A program made the position numbers and the translations under genes. The notes beneath the pieces were generated by a model, which saw only the letters and a program-made list of their open reading frames with translations, was not told where the DNA came from and searched no databases. Shown piece by piece: positions 28,454 to 37,952 of a stretch of DNA of 64,000 nt. Location of the stretch: assembly GCF_003184185.1 (NCBI RefSeq), contig NZ_QHJG01000014.1:1-64000 (forward strand). Reading direction: 5' to 3'. This stretch comes from Legionella qingyii. GTDB lineage: Bacteria > Pseudomonadota > Gammaproteobacteria > Legionellales > Legionellaceae. The stretch's first letter is position 1; the number at the start of each line of letters is the position of its first letter.

Positions 28454-29594
28454 AAACCACCACGTCACCAGCTTTTAAACCGGTCTCGACAACCACTGAG
28501 TCTGCCTGTGCCGCCCCTGTTGTAATTACTCGTTTCTCTAAAGCACCTGACTTGGTTTGTATGCTAACTATACTTTGCCCTTTTTCTCGCTTTATCGCAG
28601 CAATGGGGATAATGAGCTGCTTACCATTATCCACACTTAATTCGATGGATGCACTCATACCTACTTTGATCCATTGTTGCTCTTGAGGGGTTAATTTCTT
28701 AACTTCTACAACTGCGGTAAAAAAGGGTAACCCATTATTATTTGATGCTTGTGCATTCACAGCGACCAATTGTCCTTTTAATTGATATTTACCAAAGGCA
28801 ACTCCACTCACTATGGCATCCATTCCCGTTTGGATTTGGGTTATATCGATTTCTGGGACGTCAATTTCAATACTGATTCCGGATAAATCACCGATCAAGC
28901 CAATGACTTGTCCTGACTTAACTGTCGAGCCCACGGTAACACGCACACTCTTATCCTCACCTGCTTTAGGTGGGTATAGCAGGATTCCATCTCGCGGTGA
29001 TTTTAAACGAATCACATTATGATTTGAGGCTAAAATTTTTTTTATCTTATCGAAATCAGCCAAACTTAATGCAGATAAATTTTTAGGGCTATTTTCATCA
29101 AGTTTTTCCAACATTTCCGTCAGTTTACGCGTGGATTGCATTAAAGTAACCCGCCCCGTATCCACATTTGATTTCTCGCTCATATAATTATTTTTGGACA
29201 ATAAACCCGCGTCCCATAAATCCTGAGTACCAACAAATTTGGCTTTAGCTATGGTGTAACTGTCTTTGGCTTTTAAGTATTCTGTTAGGGTATCATTAAA
29301 CTGTCTCTGCAACTCGGTTGAGTTTAAAGTTAAAATCACATCGCCTTTTTTGATCAATTGTCCATAATGAAAATTCATTGTTTCGACCACCGCCTCCATT
29401 GGACTGGCTATGGTATTTTCATGTAAAGGTTGCACTGTTCCAGTAAAATGCAGCGTTTTATGCAAAGTCTGTTCTTCAACTTTATACTGATGTAACGCCA
29501 CTTTTTTTTGCTTCTCATGATGACCGCATGAAGACAAAAGAAACCCGATTATTAATAAAATGATGATTTTTGACGTGTTTAAATACCTATTCAT
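28446..29594 (-). CDS. HlyD/MacA-type periplasmic adaptor lipoprotein
   Basis: The 382-residue protein begins with an Ile-rich membrane segment ending in a lipobox, LLSSCGHH (Cys about residue 23), so it is a probable lipoprotein. It then shows the barrel-sandwich hybrid halves (HFTGTVQPLHENTIASPMEA and VKSGQVIGLIGDLSG) around a coiled-coil hairpin (about residues 105-190), and a C-terminal beta domain. It links inner-membrane permease and outer-membrane channel. Its ATG overlaps the TolC-type stop. Confidence 0.9.
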   Translation of the reverse strand: MNRYLNTSKIIILLIIGFLLSSCGHHEKQKKVALHQYKVEEQTLHKTLHFTGTVQPLHENTIASPMEAVVETMNFHYGQLIKKGDVILTLNSTELQRQFNDTLTEYLKAKDSYTIAKAKFVGTQDLWDAGLLSKNNYMSEKSNVDTGRVTLMQSTRKLTEMLEKLDENSPKNLSALSLADFDKIKKILASNHNVIRLKSPRDGILLYPPKAGEDKSVRVTVGSTVKSGQVIGLIGDLSGISIEIDVPEIDITQIQTGMDAIVSGVAFGKYQLKGQLVAVNAQASNNNGLPFFTAVVEVKKLTPQEQQWIKVGMSASIELSVDNGKQLIIPIAAIKREKGQSIVSIQTKSGALEKRVITTGAAQADSVVVETGLKAGDVVVYE

Positions 29595-31138
29595 CCACCA
29601 TACCTTAATTTAATTTGCCAATGATTCAGCGTTGTTCCCAAAATTCTTTGCAGGTTTGATATCTGATTTAGATAGGCAATTTTTGCATTGATTAATCCAG
29701 ATTGAGCTTGAATCAGTTGATTTTGAGTGTTATTTACATCCAACGCACTGGATATACCCGCTTGTTGTTTTTTCTTCTCCAATGCATAAGATTGCTCCGC
29801 TAGTTTCACTTGCTTTAGAGCTAACTGATAACGTTTTGCTAAACTTCTTATGTTATTAATGGTATTGGTTACATTGGTTATTAATGCGCGTTTTGTAGCA
29901 AGTAAGTTTAATCGGTCTTTTTCCAAGCGGACTTTAGCATTAATTAATTGACTGCGGCGGCTGATGTCATGCAAAGGGACCGTTAATGTCACACGGGCGG
30001 CCTCCGTTATGTTATTTCCATTATAAATGCCATTAAATCCCCCATTCACACCACTCACATCATTTACAACCCCACTTTGTATATTACCCGACACATCCAA
30101 CTGCCATAATTGCTGATTCTTAGCCACTTTATAAGCTCGCTCATCAGCACGTAATGTCATCTTTTGTGCTAAATACACGGTATTATGACTCAATGCTTGT
30201 TCGATAGATTGTTGCAAATCAGGAACGGCAAGCTTATCTAGCGCGACATCACTAGGAACAGATATATGCATTTCCGGATCTAGGCCAATAGTCTGCAAGA
30301 GATCCTGAGCGGAAGTTAAAAAATCATTTTCTGCCTGCTCTACCATCAAACTTAAAGATTCAATTTGGTACGATTGCTGGATATTACCCGTCGGTTCTAA
30401 TTGACCTGCCTTTATTTTTTTCTCATTAATTTCATACGATTTTTTTGCCTCTTTTAATTGCAAACGCTGATTCTGTAAATTATTCCCACTTAAAATAAGC
30501 ATCCGATAAGCCACAATCACTTGGGTGACTTGATCCGCAACAGATTGCTGCAAGTTCAATTTGTTCAGCCATTCATTGTCCTCAGCATCTAAAAGAGCCG
30601 CTTCATTCACTGCTTTTCCAAAACCACGCAATAAAGGCTGGGTCAAAGAAAAATTCAACACAGGATTGTAATTGTTATTTTCGTTGACGTTATTATTTAT
30701 CGATAAATTAGCTTCTGTGCCTAGCTTTGTCTTCAAATTAAATTCAGGACTACCTAAGAGCGTACGTGTTGTATCGCTACCCACACCATTAAACTTACTT
30801 TTTTGAATTACTCCAGAAGCACCCAAAGCGTATTGCAATTCAAACTGATTGTGTGCCAAACGCAATTGATAACGCTGTACAATGCGATCCAATTCAGCAT
30901 TTTGAATATTGGGGTTATATCGCAAAGCCAATAAAATTGCTTCTCTTAAGCTCAACTGATGGATGGTTTTATTCCGAGATGCAGGAGATGTTGGCAACTC
31001 TATCCAGTTGTGCAGCATAAACTCTGGATTCTCTATCGCTTTTTGTAAGCGTTCTTCTGCTTGTTTTACGTTTACATCTTCTGCTGTAGGGAGTGACCAG
31101 GCATTAGCTCCAAAAAGCCAACAGAGTGAAAACAACAT
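29591..31138 (-). CDS. TolC-family outer membrane efflux channel
   Basis: The start is taken at 31138, where MLFSLCWLFGANAWSLPTAE forms a signal peptide and AGAAGGG gives a ribosome binding site. The open frame extends a further 83 codons upstream, but that part covers a repeat with a CGCGG hairpin (31210-31224) and lacks protein character. The mature protein has the two OEP repeats of TolC channels: long helices such as YQLRLAHNQFELQYALGASG, and a second set near LVEQAENDF and YALEKKKQQAGISSAL. The four genes overlap end to end and form one operon for export. Confidence 0.9.
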   Translation of the reverse strand: MLFSLCWLFGANAWSLPTAEDVNVKQAEERLQKAIENPEFMLHNWIELPTSPASRNKTIHQLSLREAILLALRYNPNIQNAELDRIVQRYQLRLAHNQFELQYALGASGVIQKSKFNGVGSDTTRTLLGSPEFNLKTKLGTEANLSINNNVNENNNYNPVLNFSLTQPLLRGFGKAVNEAALLDAEDNEWLNKLNLQQSVADQVTQVIVAYRMLILSGNNLQNQRLQLKEAKKSYEINEKKIKAGQLEPTGNIQQSYQIESLSLMVEQAENDFLTSAQDLLQTIGLDPEMHISVPSDVALDKLAVPDLQQSIEQALSHNTVYLAQKMTLRADERAYKVAKNQQLWQLDVSGNIQSGVVNDVSGVNGGFNGIYNGNNITEAARVTLTVPLHDISRRSQLINAKVRLEKDRLNLLATKRALITNVTNTINNIRSLAKRYQLALKQVKLAEQSYALEKKKQQAGISSALDVNNTQNQLIQAQSGLINAKIAYLNQISNLQRILGTTLNHWQIKLRYGG

Positions 31139-31204
31139 AACTGCCCTTCTTTGCCTGCGTCCTGCGACTTGTACACGGGATCTAAATTCGTTGTAAGATT
31201 CCTG

Positions 31205-31235
31205 GATCTCGCGGACAAGCCGCGGGACGTCGTAT
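31205..31235. repeat. REP-like palindrome with CGCGG-ACAAG-CCGCG core
   Basis: The perfect core at 31210-31224 recurs with one mismatch at 43806-43820 (CGCGG-ACAAG-TCGCG). The flanks (GGGACGT versus GGAGCGT) are also similar. It lies in the leader of the TolC-type gene. Confidence 0.5.
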
Positions 31236-31311
31236 GGAATATCGTTCAGGCTCCCCGAAACTAGCCATGGGATGTAGAATGAACATATGGAGTTAAGTTT
31301 TTTTAGTAACA

Positions 31312-32128
31312 TCATTTTTTGTTCCACACTGCAAATCGTTGCATATCCTGCAAGCGCAATGCAGTTAATTGGCCACCCCACAAACATCCAGTATCTATTG
31401 CATGAATTTTAGGATGAGAACATTTCCCCATTAAAGCAGCCCAATGCCCAAAAACAATATCCACATCAATTTCTTTACGATGAGGTACTTCGTACCAAGG
31501 ATAAAGATTTGCAGGCGCTTGAGCAATAGTGCCTTTATAACTCAACTCGAGTTTTCCTTGTGCATCACAAAAACGCATGCGTGTATAATAGTTAGTAATT
31601 ACCCGAAGTCTGTCTATCCCTTTTAAATCATCAGACCATATATCCGGCTGATTACCATATAAATGCGATAAAAAATCGCGGTAACTATCACCTGCAAGCA
31701 CTTCTTCAAGCTCTTTAGCGAATCGGATTTGCGTGTGACAGATCCCATAAAGGACAAATTCCAGCATGACACATCACCACATTAAGTTCTGGTGAGTAAT
31801 ACAAAATAGATTGCTTTCTCAACCAATGACCTAGATCTTCACCATCGCCCGCCTGCATTACTTCGTGTAATGTGTCATCATGACCTTTCCACGGCTTATC
31901 ACCAAATAATGAGGCTAAGAGATGTAAATCATGATTGCCTAAAGTCACTCTTGGCGTAACCGGTAAGGAACTGACAAAACGCAATACCGCTAAAGAATCA
32001 GGTCCACGATTCACCAAATCGCCAACGAACCATAAACGATCCGTTTTTTCATCAAAATCGATTAATTCCAACAGTCGTTGTAACGGCTCGTAACAACCCT
32101 GCACATCACCAATTGCATAATCAGGCAC
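31312..32128 (-). pseudogene. apaH: Bis(5'-nucleosyl)-tetraphosphatase ApaH, broken by a single-base frameshift
   Basis: ApaH hydrolyses Ap4A to ADP. The N-terminal part from the GTG at 32128 has the metallophosphatase motifs [25 protein letters not shown] and [10 protein letters not shown] and stops early after [14 protein letters not shown]. The second frame, 31767-31312, continues with [28 protein letters not shown] and the C-terminal [16 protein letters not shown]. One added base in the T3 run at 31728-31730 would give a normal protein of about 271 residues. It is either a real null mutation or a homopolymer sequencing error. Confidence 0.85.
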
Positions 32129-33473
32129 TGTTTTTTGCTCCTGGCCTTAATGCACTTCCTACGTTTTCAATCGCATGCCATTTTCCAGCGGCATCCAGTT
32201 TTTGCAACGAGTTTGTTAAACCAATATTTTGTTGCTGGATAAACTGACTGCTAAATTGTGCTTTATGAATCAATTCGGTTGCAGACATGGACTCTACTTT
32301 TCCTGTATTTGGATTAACCACTTTTACTGATTCAGGCAGAGCGAGTGCATACTTGGAAAATACAACTCCAGTCTCCATTTGATTTTTAGTCTCAAATCGA
32401 CTTAATACTCCACCATCAGCTGCACGATTATGTAAACCCAAAGATAAAAACCCATTTTGTGCCGCTTGCCAATTTTTATACTCCGGATGTTCGCGTACGA
32501 ATAATTGAAACATTTCCGCACACATCAACATACCTCCAGGTACCATGAATAATGGGGCTTTATTGATCATAATCCGGCCTGCGTCTAAAGCCTTAATCAT
32601 CCATTGAATAAATTCCATGCCAACTGCCTGTTCCTTTTCTAACAAAGTTTCTGGCTGGCCATCAGAAAAAGTACCGGTACGATAACGCCCGCCACCAGCA
32701 GTTGCGGCAATACCTCGTGTCATAAATTCAAGTAAATAACGCTGAATCGCTATTGCTTCCGCTCGAATTAATATGGCCCCCAAGGTGCCAGCAGAGCGTT
32801 CATCCTCATTCAATAATGCAAGCCATACTGCGAGAACTTCAGGATTAGAAGCGAGCCAGGCAAAGCCACTCCCTGGCATTATTGCTCTTGCCAACAATAA
32901 ATTCAGACGGCGTCGAAATTCGATTTCAGGTTCTTTTTGAAACTCGTAAAAGTAATAAATCCCTATACTGGTCATACTTTCAAGCAAAGGATTCCATTCT
33001 TTTAAAAACTGGCCGTTCGCATCATAAAAACTAACGCGGTAATCAACAAATAACTTGCCTATACCTTGAAGAAGAGCTGCTGAAAAAAGAGCATATTGCC
33101 AAAGCTTTTGTTCTTCGGATAATAATTCAGGCTGCTCCTGCACCATGAATTCCTGAAAAAGACTCAATGCCGCTTCTGTACGGTTCAGAGCATAATCGAT
33201 CAAACCACCTTGCTGCGAGTAATAACTGTTCGCTGTCTCGGGCAAATTTTGACAATAATGAACTAAATTATCGATAAGAATGCCACATAAACTATCATAT
33301 CGTGCTGTTTCCAAACCAGATAACATTCGCATCCTTTTCAATAATGTCTGTCTCTTGTCTTCCGACAAGAGGAGGTTCGTATTGACGATACGAGTTAAAT
33401 CTTTAAAAGATTTACCTTGTGAGGACAGAGAACCTTTACGCTGACGTTGACGATGAAACAAAGCCATCTCCAT
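32121..33473 (-). CDS. TraI_2-domain (relaxase/helicase-like) protein, 450 aa
   Basis: The N-terminal half has the helical features of the TraI_2 family (HD-like, from integrative elements): [40 protein letters not shown] and a following VDYRVSFYD. The rest resembles the TraI_2 C-terminal part. No conjugation genes lie nearby and it is between rsmA and apaH, overlapping apaH by eight bases, where apaG is found in many gamma-proteobacteria. It is therefore a domesticated chromosomal relative, with unknown function. Assignment rests on pattern recognition. Confidence 0.65.
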   Translation of the reverse strand: MEMALFHRQRQRKGSLSSQGKSFKDLTRIVNTNLLLSEDKRQTLLKRMRMLSGLETARYDSLCGILIDNLVHYCQNLPETANSYYSQQGGLIDYALNRTEAALSLFQEFMVQEQPELLSEEQKLWQYALFSAALLQGIGKLFVDYRVSFYDANGQFLKEWNPLLESMTSIGIYYFYEFQKEPEIEFRRRLNLLLARAIMPGSGFAWLASNPEVLAVWLALLNEDERSAGTLGAILIRAEAIAIQRYLLEFMTRGIAATAGGGRYRTGTFSDGQPETLLEKEQAVGMEFIQWMIKALDAGRIMINKAPLFMVPGGMLMCAEMFQLFVREHPEYKNWQAAQNGFLSLGLHNRAADGGVLSRFETKNQMETGVVFSKYALALPESVKVVNPNTGKVESMSATELIHKAQFSSQFIQQQNIGLTNSLQKLDAAGKWHAIENVGSALRPGAKNSA

Positions 33474-33528
33474 AATAATTTAATAACTCCAAGTTGGAAA
33501 ATTTATATCCATGATGATTAATTTTACA

Positions 33529-34302
33529 CTAATTAGAAATAAATTTCGCTAGTTGAACATATTCCGTAACAGAAATCTGTTCTGGTCTTTTACTTCCATC
33601 AACACCCAAAGTGCTTAATTGCTCAGCCGTTAGGATTCCTTTTAAGTTGTTATTCAACGTTTTGCGACGCATGGAAAATGCACTAGCCACCAAACGCTCT
33701 AACTGCGTAACAGAAACTTTTTCAAAGGGAGAAACGCCATGGGGCACAAGACGAACTACCGCTGAGTCTACTTTAGGTTGTGGCTCAAAAGACTCAGGAG
33801 GAACATCAAACAAATGCTCTACAGCACAATGATATTGCAACATTACCGTTAATCGTCCATAAGCTTTGCTACCCGGTTGTGCCGCCATTCGCTCTACTAC
33901 TTCTTTTTGCAACATAAAATGCATGTCTTCGATATATGACACGTACTGCAATAAATGAATAAGTAACGGTGTGGAGATATTATAAGGTAAATTACCTACC
34001 ACACGTAATCGAGAACCAAATTGGCTATAATCAAGAGTTAACGCATCGGCAGCAATCAAATGCAATTTACCTTGTGCAATAGGCAACGCTGCGAGATATT
34101 TTTGTAAATCGGTATCAATCTCAACTGCTGTCAAATGATTTAAATGACGTAACAATGGCTCAGTTAAAGCGCCCAGGCCAGGCCCAATTTCCAGCATATT
34201 ATCGTCTGCGTGTGGATTAATGGCGCGTACAATGCCATCAATAATATGTCGATTTTGTAAAAAATTCTGGCCAAAACGCTTGCGCGGGCTATGCCTCACC
34301 AT
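33529..34302 (-). CDS. rsmA: 16S rRNA (adenine-1518/1519-N6)-dimethyltransferase RsmA (KsgA)
   Basis: RsmA dimethylates two adjacent adenosines in helix 45 of 16S rRNA, a late step in small-subunit assembly. The 257-residue protein starts with RKRFGQNFL, followed by the SAM motif [16 protein letters not shown] (about residues 37-52), [14 protein letters not shown] (motif IV NLPY) and the C-terminal helical domain with [14 protein letters not shown]. The apaH neighbourhood is the usual one. Length and motifs are normal. Confidence 0.96.
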   Translation of the reverse strand: MVRHSPRKRFGQNFLQNRHIIDGIVRAINPHADDNMLEIGPGLGALTEPLLRHLNHLTAVEIDTDLQKYLAALPIAQGKLHLIAADALTLDYSQFGSRLRVVGNLPYNISTPLLIHLLQYVSYIEDMHFMLQKEVVERMAAQPGSKAYGRLTVMLQYHCAVEHLFDVPPESFEPQPKVDSAVVRLVPHGVSPFEKVSVTQLERLVASAFSMRRKTLNNNLKGILTAEQLSTLGVDGSKRPEQISVTEYVQLAKFISN

Positions 34303-34494
34303 TTATCCCCATAAAACTAAAAGCCAATTATAACGTGCATCCTCAATAAAAAGTAGCCTGAATAAAGAGAAGAACGCTTCCGGTTTTCCCCAACCAGTGC
34401 GCAATATGCTTTGAATCCAAGTGACAAATTTATATAGCATAAACTTCAAAATTTGGTGTAAAATTCGCCCACTATGAACAAGGCTGGAATCACT

Positions 34495-34905
34495 ATGGCT
34501 TATCGAAAAATGTTAAAATCCAAAATCCATCGTGCGTGTGTCACTGAAGCTGATTTGGATTATGAAGGAAGCATTACTATTTCTCCAGAGCTGCTTAAGG
34601 CAGCAAACATATTACCTTATGAAGCAGTCAATGTCTGGAATATCACTGCAGGTACACGCTTTGAGACTTATGCAATTACCGGCAGACCAGGATCTACTGA
34701 AATTTGTGTAAATGGAGCTGCAGCACATTTGGTAACCCCCGGAGATTTAATCATTATTGCCTCCTTTACTCAGGTATTAGAAGAAGAGTGCGCAAGCCTG
34801 GTTCCCACCGTAGTTTTTGTCGATCAATTCAATCGGTTAAGGGAAATTCGCCCCGAGAAGATTGGAATTAAAAACACAGGAATTCAAGAAGCTGCCGAAG
34901 CTTAG
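34495..34905 (+). CDS. panD: Aspartate 1-decarboxylase PanD
   Basis: PanD makes beta-alanine for pantothenate and CoA. It is made as a zymogen and cleaves itself at Gly-Ser to form the pyruvoyl cofactor; here that is YEGSITISPEL (Gly24-Ser25 from the start chosen). The start at 34495 (MAYRKMLKSKIHRACVT) matches the family; an ATG at 34474 has no ribosome site. The 136-residue protein also has NVWNITAGTRFETY and NGAAAHLVTPGD. panB and panC are not in the window. A hairpin at 34912-34934 follows. Confidence 0.96.
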   Translation: MAYRKMLKSKIHRACVTEADLDYEGSITISPELLKAANILPYEAVNVWNITAGTRFETYAITGRPGSTEICVNGAAAHLVTPGDLIIIASFTQVLEEECASLVPTVVFVDQFNRLREIRPEKIGIKNTGIQEAAEA

Positions 34906-34911
34906 GAACGT

Positions 34912-34934
34912 CCCTCTCTCAGTACTAGAGAGGG
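34912..34934 (+). terminator. Hairpin after panD
   Basis: CCCTCTC and GAGAGGG pair around a 9-base loop just after the panD stop. There is no T-run, so termination may be weak; tatC starts 37 bases later. Confidence 0.4.
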
Positions 34935-34970
34935 TGAAAGAAAGTTTCCATTTATATTCATACAGATCCC

Positions 34971-35660
34971 ATGTTAAATCACCTTTTAGAACTACGACGG
35001 CGTGGATTACAAACCCTCATTTGGTTTGGCTGCTTATTTTTCATTTTCTTTTTCCTCGCGAATGATTTGTACCAAGCGCTGGTTAATCCACTACTTCATA
35101 CACTTTCAGCTCAAGAAGGTTTAATTGCTACCCATGTGACATCTCCCATATTTACCCCACTTAAACTTGCTGCTGATGCGGCCATGTTACTGAGCGCTCC
35201 CTTTACTTTGTTTCAAATTTGGCGTTTTATCAGTCCCGGCCTTTATCAAAGAGAACAAACTACGCTACGTATTGCCCTAATTTTTAGTCTTCTACTGTTT
35301 CTTGCAGGAGCTTTGTTTTGCTTTTATCTGGTTTTGCCATTCATGTTTCATTTTTTTGCACATGCCTTACCTAAGGGAGTGCGTTATATGCCTGACATGG
35401 CATATGCTCTGGATTTTATCACCAGAATGCTGATGATCTTCGGATTTTGCTTCCAGATACCCTTACTTTGTTTTGTCCTGGTGCGCTTAAAAATTATTGA
35501 GGTAATCACCTTAAAAAAAATCAGACCTTATGTCATTGTTGGCGCTTTTATCGTTGGCATGCTCCTGACTCCACCCGATGTTTTTTCGCAAATCATGCTC
35601 GCGCTACCCCTCTGCATTCTTTATGAAATAGGAATTATTTTAGCCATTTATTTTGTTTAA
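34971..35660 (+). CDS. tatC: Twin-arginine translocase subunit TatC
   Basis: TatC binds the twin-arginine signal peptide and recruits TatA. The 229-residue protein has six membrane helices and TatC signatures HLLELRRRGLQTLIWF (N-terminus), a Pro-containing loop SPIFTPLKLAADAAM, FQIWRFISPGLYQREQ and GFCFQIPLLCFVLVRL. Unlike in E. coli it is not in the tatAB operon (19283-19695) but about 15 kb away, following panD. This split arrangement of tatAB and tatC is known in Legionella. Confidence 0.95.
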   Translation: MLNHLLELRRRGLQTLIWFGCLFFIFFFLANDLYQALVNPLLHTLSAQEGLIATHVTSPIFTPLKLAADAAMLLSAPFTLFQIWRFISPGLYQREQTTLRIALIFSLLLFLAGALFCFYLVLPFMFHFFAHALPKGVRYMPDMAYALDFITRMLMIFGFCFQIPLLCFVLVRLKIIEVITLKKIRPYVIVGAFIVGMLLTPPDVFSQIMLALPLCILYEIGIILAIYFV

Positions 35661-35696
35661 ATCTTTATGGCTTTATTTTAAACATATTAAGATTTT

Positions 35697-35729
35697 CTTA
35701 ATAATCAGTTAATAAATACGCCCTATAAT
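35697..35729 (+). promoter_or_regulatory. PmrA-like box and -10 element of the effector candidate
   Basis: The direct repeat CTTAATAAT-CA-GTTAATAAA (35697-35716) fits the published Legionella PmrA consensus, cTTAATatT repeated with a two-base spacer. Seven bases later comes a perfect -10 box TATAAT (35724-35729). This geometry is repeated exactly at 48495-48527. Confidence 0.7.
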
Positions 35730-35765
35730 GCACCCGATTTAATCATTTAGATGTGAGATGTAAGA

Positions 35766-37592
35766 ATGAACAGTAAAGAAGAACTAAGCCGTCAACATGA
35801 AGATACGCAAAAGCAAATTGACGAACAAAAAGAAAAAAGTTTGCAATTACAGCAACTAAAAACTGAAATGCAAAAAGCTGTAGAAACAATTAATCAAGAA
35901 AATAAGGCAATCATAGAACATAAAGTACCTGCTGCTTTCAATGAAGCTAAAGTTAAATTTCAACCAGTAGAAAATTTAAATACGGAAAAAAAACAAGACG
36001 TATTAGATTATATTCAAAAACTACTAACCGACCTAAGCGAGAAAAAGCAACACAGTGAAAAACTCCATGAGAATACAAAGAAGAGAAATGAGTTATTGGA
36101 ACAAGTGCACGAGCATCTAAAGAAGGGTTATAACAAAAAGACACTTACAGATCTTACTAATAAATCAGGTATTGTAAGTATCAAAAATACTGACAACACT
36201 GGATTTGCCTTATTACTGGAACTACTTGGAGAGCCTCCTAGCAAATACACTTGGACCTTGGACTCAACAGATAGAGATAACTTACTAAAAGTTGTTCCCC
36301 AAAAAATTGAAGCATTAGCTTTTACTCTTGCAGTAGACGAACAAACTAAAAAAGAAATGGCCAGTGGTTTAAAAGCATTGGAACAAATTCAAACAAAATT
36401 GGTTAACAACTATGATGAACACGATAAACTTTCTGTGGAAATTGTGCAACTGGAGGAACAGATAAGTCAGATAGAAACGGTTACAGTTAAAGAACTGACA
36501 GCTCAAGCAGAAGATCTGGAGCGACAAATTAAAGAGCTTGAACAGCAAGAGCAAGAAAAACGAGAACGAGAACGACGCGAAGAAGAGAAACGAGAACAAG
36601 AGAAAGAACAACGGGAACGAGAACGACGCGAAGAAGAGAAACGAGAACAAGAGAAAGAACAACGAGAACGAGAAAGACGAGAACTAGAGAAACGAGAACA
36701 AGAAAAAGAACAACGGGAACGAGAACGACGCGAAGAAGAGAAACGAGAACAAGAGAAAGAACATCGGAAACAAGAAAGACGAGAACAAAAAATGAAGGAA
36801 CGGGGCGCACTCGCCGCCGAACTTAAGAAGGTGCTGATCGAGTATATCGATGGTCGAAAACAACATTATTCTATTAAAGATGTATTTCTTCCCGGAGATA
36901 AAAGGGCGCGCGAACAATTCATTGGCCAAATTGTCAATGCAAAAGACGGGTTATTAAAAGAATATGTAGATTCCGGCAATATTGATAAAATGCTTAATAC
37001 CATTACCGCTGAAATAAGCAGTTTTAACGGCATCAAAATGCAAGCCACCCTTAACCGAATGGTAGTTAAGCTCATAGAAGCTGAAGCCAAACCGGTAGAA
37101 ATAGAAAATCTCCCTGCAAAGGCCAAGCAAGTACTGTCGTTATTTGAAGGAAAAAAGGGCAAGTCTCTAGAATATGCTCTAAAAATGAAAAACATATATA
37201 CCCAAATTGAGGGAATCAACGCTTATGCAAACACGCTACCTGAGCGTGAAAAAAAAGTAATTAAACAACTTGTTACTGCTCTTAAAAGAGATGTCGATCA
37301 ATTTGTCTGCCAAAATTCGAAACATTTTCCAAGCAAGGAATCATATCAAAAATTTAAATTGACAATTAAAGCAAGATTGCATAGTCACGATGACCTTATG
37401 AGTGGACACACCTCATGGCCAGACATCATTATCAATCTGCTGCTTAGCGTCATTACACTAGGTAAATTGATTTGTTCAAAAGCAAGAACCGGCAGAGCTT
37501 CTTTATTCTTTGATAAAACTGAAGATCAGAAAGAAATAGAAGCCCCTGTTGATCTAGCCCTAGAGAATCTGGGTACATTTTTAGCCGGCTAA
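35766..37592 (+). CDS. Coiled-coil/charged-helix protein, Dot/Icm effector candidate, 608 aa
   Basis: The first 240 residues are helical with several coiled-coil stretches. Residues 266-333 are four 17-residue repeats of the form RERERREEEKREQEKEQ, encoded by a 51-bp tandem repeat at 36561-36764; such E/R/K helices form stable single alpha-helices. A further helical part follows, then a hydrophobic stretch (INLLLSVITLGKLICSKA) and the end, FFDKTEDQKEIEAPVDLALE plus LGTFLAG. The Glu-rich block near the C-terminus and the hydrophobic last residues fit a Dot/Icm signal. A PmrA-like box lies upstream. Function unknown. Confidence 0.75.
   Translation: MNSKEELSRQHEDTQKQIDEQKEKSLQLQQLKTEMQKAVETINQENKAIIEHKVPAAFNEAKVKFQPVENLNTEKKQDVLDYIQKLLTDLSEKKQHSEKLHENTKKRNELLEQVHEHLKKGYNKKTLTDLTNKSGIVSIKNTDNTGFALLLELLGEPPSKYTWTLDSTDRDNLLKVVPQKIEALAFTLAVDEQTKKEMASGLKALEQIQTKLVNNYDEHDKLSVEIVQLEEQISQIETVTVKELTAQAEDLERQIKELEQQEQEKRERERREEEKREQEKEQRERERREEEKREQEKEQRERERRELEKREQEKEQRERERREEEKREQEKEHRKQERREQKMKERGALAAELKKVLIEYIDGRKQHYSIKDVFLPGDKRAREQFIGQIVNAKDGLLKEYVDSGNIDKMLNTITAEISSFNGIKMQATLNRMVVKLIEAEAKPVEIENLPAKAKQVLSLFEGKKGKSLEYALKMKNIYTQIEGINAYANTLPEREKKVIKQLVTALKRDVDQFVCQNSKHFPSKESYQKFKLTIKARLHSHDDLMSGHTSWPDIIINLLLSVITLGKLICSKARTGRASLFFDKTEDQKEIEAPVDLALENLGTFLAG
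36561..36764 (+). repeat. Four tandem 51-bp coding repeats
   Basis: Each unit encodes RERERREEEKREQEKEQ or a near copy (third unit has ELEK; fourth ends in H). Near identity of units 1 and 2 at DNA level shows recent expansion and suggests copy number may vary between strains. Confidence 0.85.
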
Positions 37593-37631
37593 TATAATAC
37601 AAGGAAATATATAACCTTTAGTGCTATTACC

Positions 37632-37675
37632 CTAGCCCGGGACTTCATTATTCCATATGGAGTTACCCGGGTTAG
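37632..37675. repeat. Inverted repeat with CCCGGG arms
   Basis: CTAGCCCGGG and ACCCGGGTTAG pair with one or two mismatches around about 23 bases. It follows the effector gene and may terminate it. It is one of the CCCGGGT palindrome family. Confidence 0.45.
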
Positions 37676-37739
37676 TTATGCTTCACTTCAAATCAGGCTA
37701 CGATTTTTACTTTCAATAAAATTCAATTTGATATATGAA

Positions 37740-37863
37740 CAGGACTTACGAAAAACCCCAAGGTCGAGGCAAAAAATGTTTTTAATGATGGAGTTAAGAT
37801 AGACTAAATGATCGAATTAAAAACATTTTTTAACGAAGAGATTGGTTTTTTTCGTAAGTCCTG
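37740..37863 (+). mobile_element. MITE-like element, 124 bp, intact copy
   Basis: Terminal inverted repeats CAGGACTTACGAAAAA and TTTTTCGTAAGTCCTG bound a 124-bp unit with inner inverted repeats around AAAAAATGTTTTTAA. It is non-coding. The copy at 48858-48981 is the same length, in the other orientation, and about 90 percent identical by eye. A deleted copy is at 15137-15211. No clear target duplication is visible. Confidence 0.8.
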
Positions 37864-37952
37864 ATGCACTATGGTTTTCCCTTTCTATACACTGTTAAGC
37901 TTCTTTAACTTCTACCGATATATTATTCAAGACGCCCAACAAAGAGGCTTAT

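Noticed and set aside
36369..36929. Several long minus-strand ORFs rich in Phe, Leu, Val
   Set aside because: They are the antisense of the E/R/K repeat region; open frames arise from its codon bias.
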